Below, piece after piece: positions 6,273 to 10,998 of a stretch of DNA of 10,998 nt. The notes under the pieces are model-generated. The model made no database searches. It was not told the origin of the DNA and saw only the letters and a program-made list of their open reading frames with translations. The stretch spans positions 257 through 11,254 of the forward strand of contig PMYM01000103.1 of NCBI GenBank assembly GCA_003171235.1, given 5' to 3'. The stretch is from Phycisphaerales bacterium. Its GTDB lineage: Bacteria; Planctomycetota; Phycisphaerae; SM23-33. Position 1 is the stretch's first letter. Every line of letters starts with the position of its first letter. A program made the translations under genes and the position numbers.

Positions 6273-6301
6273 TTGGCGCTGGTCGCAGGGCTTGCTAGCA
6301 T
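6273..6301 (+). promoter_or_regulatory. Predicted extended -10 promoter of the STAS operon
   Basis: TTGGCG (6273-6278) and TAGCAT (6296-6301) are 17 nt apart, each four of six to consensus. A TGC (6293-6295) directly before the -10 makes it an extended -10 element. The start would be near 6308, leaving a leader of about 14 nt containing the ribosome site. Confidence 0.45.
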
Positions 6302-6310
6302 GTCTCTCTA

Positions 6311-6316
6311 GAGGAG
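6311..6316 (+). promoter_or_regulatory. Ribosome binding site fixing the STAS start
   Basis: GAGGAG lies 5 nt before the ATG at 6322 and rules against the longer in-frame opening at 6187. Confidence 0.8.
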
Positions 6317-6321
6317 TGGCT

Positions 6322-6693
6322 ATGCCTATACAGAACTGGTCCGATCAAATAATCGTGGTAGAACTGGCCGACGACCCGGCATTCAGCGACGAGACGACCG
6401 TGCTCTCGGAGATGCTGGCCGAGCGCCAGGCCCACGTGGTCATGAACCTGGCGGAGGTGAGTTTCCTCAACTCCTCGAACATCGCCAAGCTTCTCCGCCT
6501 GCGCAAGCAGATGACCGGCAGCTCCCGCCGGCTGATTCTATGCTCCATCGGCAACCTGGTCTGGAGCGAATTCACGGTCACCGGCCTGGACAAGATCTTC
6601 GAGTTCTCCAACGACATAACCACCGCCCTGGCCACGCTGCAACTGGACGGGAGTAGCGGCGCCAAAAACCACAAAGGGAAGAACAAGCCATGA
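6322..6693 (+). CDS. Single-domain STAS protein (anti-sigma factor antagonist-like)
   Basis: A 123-residue cytoplasmic protein of the SpoIIAA/RsbV type. The core runs from about residue 8 to 108: a first strand IIVVELADD (10-18), then HVVMNLAEVSFLNSSNIAKL (38-57), RRLILCSIG (69-77) and the final helix near DKIFEFSNDITTALATL (90-106). In classical members the serine of a DSSG loop is phosphorylated by a switch kinase. Here the loop is NSSN (50-53): the serines remain, but the preceding Asp is Asn and the Gly is Asn. Partner-switching regulation is therefore possible but altered. The C-terminus (109-123) is a basic tail. The stop overlaps the next ATG (ATGA), so the two products are probably made together. 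No kinase, phosphatase or sigma factor is encoded nearby. The start is fixed by GAGGAG 5 nt upstream. Confidence 0.9.
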   Translation: MPIQNWSDQIIVVELADDPAFSDETTVLSEMLAERQAHVVMNLAEVSFLNSSNIAKLLRLRKQMTGSSRRLILCSIGNLVWSEFTVTGLDKIFEFSNDITTALATLQLDGSSGAKNHKGKNKP

Positions 6694-7184
6694 CCCAGGC
6701 CAATCAGGAAGCCCCGGCGCAAGTCACCTGCCCTGCCACCCGCGACCCCTCCGTCCGCAAGTTCCTGGTGGCCGCCATGCTGATTGGTTTTGGCGCCTGG
6801 TGCTTCTACGACGGCTTTGTGGCGGTCAAGAAGACCGGCGACACCGATGATTTCAACCGCAAGGCCAGTATGCTCTTCAACCGCGGCGGGGCCATCGTCC
6901 TTCCCTTGATCGGGCTTGTGCCCTTGGCCTGGGGCCTGCGCGACCTGCGGCGAGTGCTGGTGGCCGACAATGACGGCATCGGCTACGTCGGCAAAAAACG
7001 CATTGCCTGGAGCGAAGTGACCGGCCTGGACGCCTCAGACGCCAGCAAAGGCGTCCTTCGCCTGAACTATCGACGCACCGGCCAGGAGGGAACCCTGGTG
7101 CTGGACCGCTGGCGGCTGCGGAATTTCCGCGAACTTGCCCAACTGCTGGAAAACCGCCTGCCTACGGTTAAAAATAAAAACTAA
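6690..7184 (+). CDS. Two-helix membrane protein with a PH-like C-terminal domain
   Basis: A 164-residue protein. After a 23-residue hydrophilic N-terminus come two hydrophobic segments, about residues 24-44 (FLVAAMLIGFGAWCFYDGFV) and 66-84 (GGAIVLPLIGLVPLAWGLR), joined by a short polar loop. The rest, about 87-157, looks like a small bacterial PH-type beta domain: RVLVADNDGIGYVGKKRIAW (88-107), SEVTGLDASDASKGVLRLNY (108-127) and a closing helix NFRELAQLLENRL (145-157). The pattern 'dGI.y.gkk.I.W.eV.gld' is common in uncharacterised membrane proteins; no enzyme activity is expected. The start ATG overlaps the STAS stop by 4 nt, implying translational coupling. A plausible role is a membrane anchor or partner for the STAS protein, by inference only. 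The stop codon lies within the terminator stem. Confidence 0.8.
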   Translation: MTQANQEAPAQVTCPATRDPSVRKFLVAAMLIGFGAWCFYDGFVAVKKTGDTDDFNRKASMLFNRGGAIVLPLIGLVPLAWGLRDLRRVLVADNDGIGYVGKKRIAWSEVTGLDASDASKGVLRLNYRRTGQEGTLVLDRWRLRNFRELAQLLENRLPTVKNKN

Positions 7185-7233
7185 AAGCTGAAACAAAGCC
7201 GGCGGCTGGACTCTTCTTTCAGCTTTCAGTTTT
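7177..7233. terminator. Bidirectional terminator-like hairpin after the STAS operon
   Basis: AAAACTAAAAGCTGAAA (7177-7193) and TTTCAGCTTTCAGTTTT (7217-7233) pair at 16 of 17 positions. A small AGCC/GGCT stem sits in the 23-nt loop. The A tract on the left and T tract on the right let it work in both directions. The right arm, read on the minus strand, is a tandem CTGAAAG heptamer. It overlaps the stop of the plus operon and the 3' end of the orphan minus ORF. Confidence 0.75.
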
Positions 7234-7476
7234 GTGTCTTGACAGCCGGTGAGAACGCAATCGCCACCGCCACAATCCATCCTTCTCCGACAGGGCCGCC
7301 GACCAGAACCACTCCGCCACCCGGCGCGGAAAGCCCCCTTGATCCACGGGTTTGGCCGGAATCCAACTGACCAGTTCAGGATGCTTAAGCCCCCACTCGA
7401 TGAAACGGCTGGTCTCCTCCAGCATCTGGCGGTGATATTCTTCCCATGACTGTGAGATGTAGCCCAAGTGCCGCAC
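7219..7476 (-). CDS. Small hypothetical protein, possibly a remnant
   Basis: An 85-residue frame starting at GTG 7476. Residues 1-63 look protein-like: GYISQSWEEYHRQMLEETS (5-23), FIEWGLKHPELVSWIP (25-40) and GGFPRRVAEWFWSAAL (47-62) are rich in Trp and mixed helix-forming residues, with no odd codon use. The last 22 residues are basic (WRWRLRSHRLSRHKTES) and run into the terminator repeat, so the true C-terminus may have been lost. An in-frame TAA lies two codons before the GTG and the ribosome site is weak (AAGG, too close), so the 5' end may also be damaged. It has no signal peptide or membrane segment, and I do not recognise its function. It sits alone between two terminator hairpins. It could be a real small gene, a decayed fragment or chance. 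Confidence 0.45.
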   Translation of the reverse strand: MRHLGYISQSWEEYHRQMLEETSRFIEWGLKHPELVSWIPAKPVDQGGFPRRVAEWFWSAALSEKDGLWRWRLRSHRLSRHKTES

Positions 7477-7523
7477 GCCTTACTGATATTGAATTCTACC
7501 GCCGGACACACCTCGGGACATGC

Positions 7524-7602
7524 GAAAAAGAAAGGCTATAGACCACAGGCTGCAGGAGAAGCCGGAGCCTTCCCGTAGCCCGTAGCCTGTAGCCTATAGC
7601 CT
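7524..7602 (-). terminator. Strong intrinsic terminator of the giant secreted protein gene
   Basis: On the minus strand a 19-nt arm (complement of 7584-7602) pairs with the complement of 7533-7551 at 17 of 19 positions, across a 32-nt loop. A T tract (TTTCTTTTT, complement of 7525-7533) follows at once. The hairpin begins 12 nt past the stop codon of the gene. Confidence 0.75.
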
Positions 7603-7608
7603 GTAGCC
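7574..7608. repeat. Tandem heptamer array (YRTAGCC x5)
   Basis: Five contiguous 7-nt units: CGTAGCC, CGTAGCC, TGTAGCC, TATAGCC, TGTAGCC. The first two bases vary only between pyrimidine and purine, while TAGCC is constant. Part of the array forms one arm of the neighbouring terminator. Confidence 0.8.
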
Positions 7609-7614
7609 TTCCTC

Positions 7615-10600
7615 TTACAGCACCTGTATGTCCAGGTGATCCTGCGGCATGGACTGGCCGGGCCAGACCCACTTGGTGGTGACGATGACGCCGCCCACCA
7701 GGGCCGCTTCGGCGCAACTGACCTTGCCCAGGGGCTTGGCCGTCGGCAGGTCGGGCGTGCGGGCCCAGATGCCGAAGGTGCCGGCGCCGCTGGAGTAATC
7801 GACGTTCTTGAGCGAGACGCTGCCAATGGTGGCGGCGGCCACGTTGGAATCGACAAACAGGTCGGGCGGCGCCTGGCCGGCGGGGATCTTCCAGCCGGCG
7901 ACTTTGAAACTCTTGATGAACCCGGCCGGATCGGCGAAGTCGCCGTGGGCGGCGGGGTGGCGCATGGCCGGGGCGATGCCGGCCAGGAAATCGCTGCCCG
8001 AGGCGGCCCCGACGCTGATGGCGTTGAACGAGCCGGCCCGCAAGGTTGAATCCTGCACCGTGCCGGTCACCTTCACGCTGCCCACCGCGCCGGTGATGTC
8101 CCAGGTGCTCCCCGCAAGGTCGTGGCCGATACTGACCGAATTGAGGGTCTTGGCCCCGGCGGCGGCGCCGGTCAATTGCAGGTCGGCTGCGAAATCGGCC
8201 GCCTGGCCGGTGGCGCCCTTGACGGTCAACTTGCCGATGGAGGGGGCGGTGAGGTCGTACCCGGCATCGCTATCGGCCCAATCGGTCACGGTCAGCTTGC
8301 TCAGGGGCGTCAGGCTGGTAAGCTTCAGGTCCTGGACGCTGCCCAGGGTGACGGCCAGGCTGCCCTTGACGGCCGGTGCGCCCACGTCGATGGTGCTGCC
8401 GGCGGCCACGTCGCCCAGGGTGAGCTTGCCCACCGTGCCCGCAACGCTGAAGGCGCCGTCCAGCGCGGCCGTGGCGGCCGAGAACGACTTGAGGTCGCCG
8501 TCGAAGCTGGCGCCGTGTATCGTGGTGGTCGTGCCCCTGAGCGTGCTCAGGGTGATGGAAGTCTTGGCGGTGGCGTCGGGGCTGGTGACGCCCAGGATCG
8601 ACCCCGTGCCGGCGCCGCTGGTGTTGATGATGGCGGTGCCGCCGCTGACCTTCACCGTGACCGGCACCAGTTGGTCGTCCAGGAAAGTCAGTGTCTTGTG
8701 GACGATCAGCCGGTCGATCAGGGTGGTGGCGTCCAGCATGACGGTCTGGTCGTTGCCCATGGGCAAGGCGATCATTTCGCCATCGATGCCGGCCTGGTTG
8801 CCCCGGCCGGGGGCGGTGAGGCGGGTCAGTTCCTTCATGTGGGCCGGATCGGAAAAGTCCACCAGCACGAAACCGCGCTCGAAGCCGACAACGGCCAACT
8901 GGTTTACCGCCGCCACGTACTGCGGCATGCCCGGCAGCGCCAGCAGGCCCGCCTTGCGCGGATGGGCGGGGCTGGTCACCTTGTACATGGCCAGGCCGCC
9001 GGATTCGGCCAGGAAAAGGTTATTGCCCGACAGGCTCAAGCCCCAGGGGGCCGAGTCGGTCAGGCTGTAGCCCAGGCACTTGGTGTGGGCGGCGTCGGTG
9101 ACGTCGAAGACCGCCAGGCGCCCGGCGGCGTCGGTGACGTAGGCGTAATTGCCGTTGACGGCGACGGAGGCGGCCGCCTGCAAACTCACCCCCCGCCTGG
9201 TGGGCGTTGCCGCCTGGATGACATTGTTGGAGGAAACCCGCGTGATGTTGGCGGGATCGTGGATGTCATAGATGCTCAGGCCGGCGCCCCAGTCGGCCAC
9301 GTAGGCCCGGTCACCCACCACTTGCACGCTGACGGCGTAGCGATACGTGGAGGGGTCGCCGGGCACGCTACCCAGAATGGCCGGGTTGGCCGGATCGGAA
9401 ATATCCACCGCCACCAGGCCGGCGGATTCGGCCGCCACGTAAACCGTGCTGCCCACCACTTGCATGTCCCAGCCGGTGCTGCCCAGCGAAACCCAGCCCC
9501 GGTGAATGGGCGTGCTGGGGAAGGAGACGTCGAAGACGTCCAGCCCGTTGGTGAGGTTCAGCAGCAGGTCGCCCGACTGCAAGCCCATGGTGACGCTGCC
9601 GCCCAGGGGATTGACCAGGCGCGGGCTGACTATGGGTGCGGCATCGGCAGGCTGGCTGATGACATAGAAGGTGCTCTCCGTGGGGGTCAGGTTGCCCCAG
9701 TCGGCCTCGCGGGCCGAAACGGTGACCTTGGCCACGCCGTTGAAATCGGCCGGGGCGACCAGCGTCACCTCCTGGGTGACCTGATCGATGGCGGCGTTCA
9801 CGCCGGTGTAACTGGTGCGCGTCTCCAGCAGCATGGCGTCGGACTTGTCGTCGGCAATGGCGGCGGTGAAGCTGGCCGACTTGACCGAGCCCAACTGCAC
9901 GTCGCTCATGGCGGCGATGGTCGGGCGGTCGCCGGCGATGCTGTCGCGGGCGGCGGTGTCGGCGATGGTGATGATCTTGGCGGTGGTGTTGGTGCCGTCG
10001 TCCAGGGTAATGGTGATGTTGGCCGTGCCCGTGAAACTGGAGTCGGGCGTGATCACCACCGTGCCGTCCTGGCTGCTGCCGCCCAGGATCTCCACGCTCT
10101 GGAGAACCGGCGGGTCAAAGGGCCGGTCGCTTTCGTTGGTCGGCACGCTGATGACCTGCCGCAGCACGTCCATGCCGCTGACGACCTGGCCGAAGATTAT
10201 GTATGTGCCGTCGCCGCTGGTATAGGGGGCGTCGGTGAGGAAAAACTGGCAGTTGGAGCTGTCGGCCTTGAAACTGCCGTCGGAGTTGCTGCTGCGGGCC
10301 ATCGCCAGCACGCCCGTGCCCATGAAGGACAAGCCGTCGTCGATCACCGGCGGGTCGGTCAGGTTAGGCAAAGGGCTGGTGCCGGTGCCGGTGCCGTTGA
10401 GGGCGTCGCCGGTCTGTATCATGAAGTCGGGAATCACCCGGTGCACCACCACGTCGGAGTAGAAGGGGCTGCCCGTGGATGAGACCACGCCCTTGGAACT
10501 TACGTGTTTGGTGGAGAGGGTGATGAAGCGGTTGACCGCATCCAGCGCGGAGGCATTACTGTCGAGCAGTTCCACCAGCACGTCGCCGATGGCCGTGCCG

Positions 10601-10857
10601 CCGGCCGAAACGAAGTGCAGCCGGGCAAAGTGATTGGCGCCCGGCAGCACCGTGGCCGTAACGTCGAGATTGTCGCTTTGGGCGGTGATGGTCAGGGCCG
10701 TTCCCGGATCGTCGCTGCCGTCGACGCCCAGTGCCAGGGGGTTGGGGTTTGTGGTGTCAATCCAGTAGTAGTCGTACAGCGGGGTGGCAAAGGCGGGCAG
10801 GCTAAGCAGTAAACGGCCTTCCAGGGCCTCCAGCGGAGGGAGAACACAACGTGTCAT
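7615..10857 (-). CDS. Giant secreted protein: cyclophilin-type PPIase, Ig-like, LVIVD repeats, beta-solenoid
   Basis: A 1080-residue protein. The N-terminus carries LEALEGRLLLS (9-19), the planctomycete LEPxxLLS-type motif of exported proteins. A cyclophilin-type peptidyl-prolyl isomerase domain spans about 78-258: HRVIPDFMIQTGD (139-151, catalytic Arg140), GVLAMAR (182-188), QFFLTDAPY (204-212) and IIFGQVVSGMDVL (220-232). CypA Trp121 is not conserved. Ig/cadherin-like segments follow (264-302, 319-386). Six LVIVD-type repeats come next, at 439, 481, 527, 581, 622 and 663 (for example LVAVDISDPANPAILGSV), likely a beta-propeller. The C-terminal third has recurring short strands (GKLTLGD 810-816, GKLTVKG 875-881, GSVKVTG 926-932), suggesting a beta-solenoid. 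No C-terminal sorting motif or anchor is seen. The ATG at 10857 has GGAG 7 nt upstream; a longer frame to 10917 would precede the signal motif. Surface or extracellular protein folding or adhesion is inferred. Confidence 0.85.
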   Translation of the reverse strand: MTRCVLPPLEALEGRLLLSLPAFATPLYDYYWIDTTNPNPLALGVDGSDDPGTALTITAQSDNLDVTATVLPGANHFARLHFVSAGGTAIGDVLVELLDSNASALDAVNRFITLSTKHVSSKGVVSSTGSPFYSDVVVHRVIPDFMIQTGDALNGTGTGTSPLPNLTDPPVIDDGLSFMGTGVLAMARSSNSDGSFKADSSNCQFFLTDAPYTSGDGTYIIFGQVVSGMDVLRQVISVPTNESDRPFDPPVLQSVEILGGSSQDGTVVITPDSSFTGTANITITLDDGTNTTAKIITIADTAARDSIAGDRPTIAAMSDVQLGSVKSASFTAAIADDKSDAMLLETRTSYTGVNAAIDQVTQEVTLVAPADFNGVAKVTVSAREADWGNLTPTESTFYVISQPADAAPIVSPRLVNPLGGSVTMGLQSGDLLLNLTNGLDVFDVSFPSTPIHRGWVSLGSTGWDMQVVGSTVYVAAESAGLVAVDISDPANPAILGSVPGDPSTYRYAVSVQVVGDRAYVADWGAGLSIYDIHDPANITRVSSNNVIQAATPTRRGVSLQAAASVAVNGNYAYVTDAAGRLAVFDVTDAAHTKCLGYSLTDSAPWGLSLSGNNLFLAESGGLAMYKVTSPAHPRKAGLLALPGMPQYVAAVNQLAVVGFERGFVLVDFSDPAHMKELTRLTAPGRGNQAGIDGEMIALPMGNDQTVMLDATTLIDRLIVHKTLTFLDDQLVPVTVKVSGGTAIINTSGAGTGSILGVTSPDATAKTSITLSTLRGTTTTIHGASFDGDLKSFSAATAALDGAFSVAGTVGKLTLGDVAAGSTIDVGAPAVKGSLAVTLGSVQDLKLTSLTPLSKLTVTDWADSDAGYDLTAPSIGKLTVKGATGQAADFAADLQLTGAAAGAKTLNSVSIGHDLAGSTWDITGAVGSVKVTGTVQDSTLRAGSFNAISVGAASGSDFLAGIAPAMRHPAAHGDFADPAGFIKSFKVAGWKIPAGQAPPDLFVDSNVAAATIGSVSLKNVDYSSGAGTFGIWARTPDLPTAKPLGKVSCAEAALVGGVIVTTKWVWPGQSMPQDHLDIQVL

Positions 10858-10864
10858 AACTGCA

Positions 10865-10868
10865 CTCC
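10865..10868 (-). promoter_or_regulatory. Ribosome binding site of the giant secreted protein
   Basis: GGAG (within ACGGAGT) lies 7 nt before the ATG at 10857 and supports it over the ATG at 10917, which falls in the promoter region. Confidence 0.65.
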
Positions 10869-10915
10869 GTATGCAAAGCGGCGAGTCCGGAACTGCGCGG
10901 AACGATATCCCGCCC

Positions 10916-10921
10916 ATTATA
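10916..10921 (-). promoter_or_regulatory. TATAAT -10 element of the giant secreted protein gene
   Basis: A perfect TATAAT is read on the minus strand, giving a start near 10909 and a leader of about 50 nt. No good -35 lies 16-18 nt upstream; the region has a run of T (complement of 10935-10939) only 13 nt away. Beyond it, to the window end, I see only a weak hairpin (10931-10954) and no gene. Confidence 0.5.
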
Positions 10922-10998
10922 ACCGGGCTTCCTGAAAAACCGCGGCTTTTTAGGGGCTCTAACAGAACCTACCCGGAGCCGCGTTGCGGCCAAAACCG

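Noticed and set aside
1289..7184. The TatD, hexapeptide-repeat, FGE-like and STAS genes as one defence or biosynthetic cluster
   Set aside because: Gaps of 140-157 nt filled with hairpins, a divergent promoter region and unrelated domain types argue against one functional unit; no toxin, nuclease-effector or transferase set is visible.
7035..7511. 158-codon minus-strand frame spanning the PH-like gene's 3' end
   Set aside because: Its upstream half is an alternative frame to the 85-codon ORF and its downstream half is antisense to the PH-like gene; it has no coherent protein features.
7574..7608. Heptamer array as a CRISPR-like structure
   Set aside because: Units are contiguous with no spacers and only 7 nt long; no cas gene is present.
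8122..10482. 786-codon open frame on the plus strand opposite the giant secreted protein
   Set aside because: The frame is a GC-driven antisense shadow: its protein is an unstructured run of Gly, Ala, Gln, Val, Asp and His, while the minus strand shows clear cyclophilin and LVIVD domains.
10931..10954. CCTgAAAAA / TTTTTAGG hairpin as a terminator
   Set aside because: It has a bulge and no T tract outside the stem, and it sits by the -35 region of a promoter; the evidence is too weak to call.

Overview
The window looks like chromosomal DNA of a Gram-negative planctomycete-type bacterium, possibly of the Phycisphaerae. The support is high GC, a Kdo-activation gene (kdsB), a secreted SecD-head domain that reads like planctomycete SecD, a formylglycine-generating-enzyme-like protein, and a giant secreted protein opening with LEALEGRLLLS, a form of the LEPxxLLS-type N-terminal motif of planctomycete extracellular proteins. 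The taxon is inferred from gene content, not from a marker gene.

Left to right: the 5' part of kdsB (1-306, minus) is divergent from a small secreted protein made only of a SecD P1-head-like domain (509-1219, plus), which ends in a clear intrinsic terminator (1241-1271). Three genes follow on the minus strand, read right to left: an FGE/sulfatase-modifying-factor-like exported protein (6100-4826), an 818-residue cytoplasmic protein with several hexapeptide-repeat (left-handed beta-helix) segments (4685-2229), and a TatD-family metal-dependent hydrolase (2071-1289). The gaps of 140 and 157 nt between them hold repeats and hairpins, so they need not be one operon.

A plus-strand pair follows, translationally coupled by an ATGA overlap: a single-domain STAS protein (6322-6693) and a two-helix membrane protein with a PH-like tail (6690-7184). 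A bidirectional terminator-like hairpin ends it. A possible 85-codon orphan ORF lies at 7219-7476 on the minus strand. The right third is one minus-strand gene (10857-7615) for a secreted 1080-residue protein with a cyclophilin-type peptidyl-prolyl isomerase domain, Ig-like segments, six LVIVD-type repeats and a beta-solenoid-like C-terminus. It has a TATAAT promoter element upstream and a strong hairpin terminator built from tandem heptamers downstream.

I see no CRISPR array, tRNA, rRNA, transposase, phage gene or recognised defence system. The most unusual items are the hexapeptide-repeat protein without a nucleotidyltransferase domain, the detached SecD head, the FGE-like protein lacking the catalytic cysteines, the cyclophilin-propeller fusion, and intergenic hairpins built from 7-8 nt tandem units.
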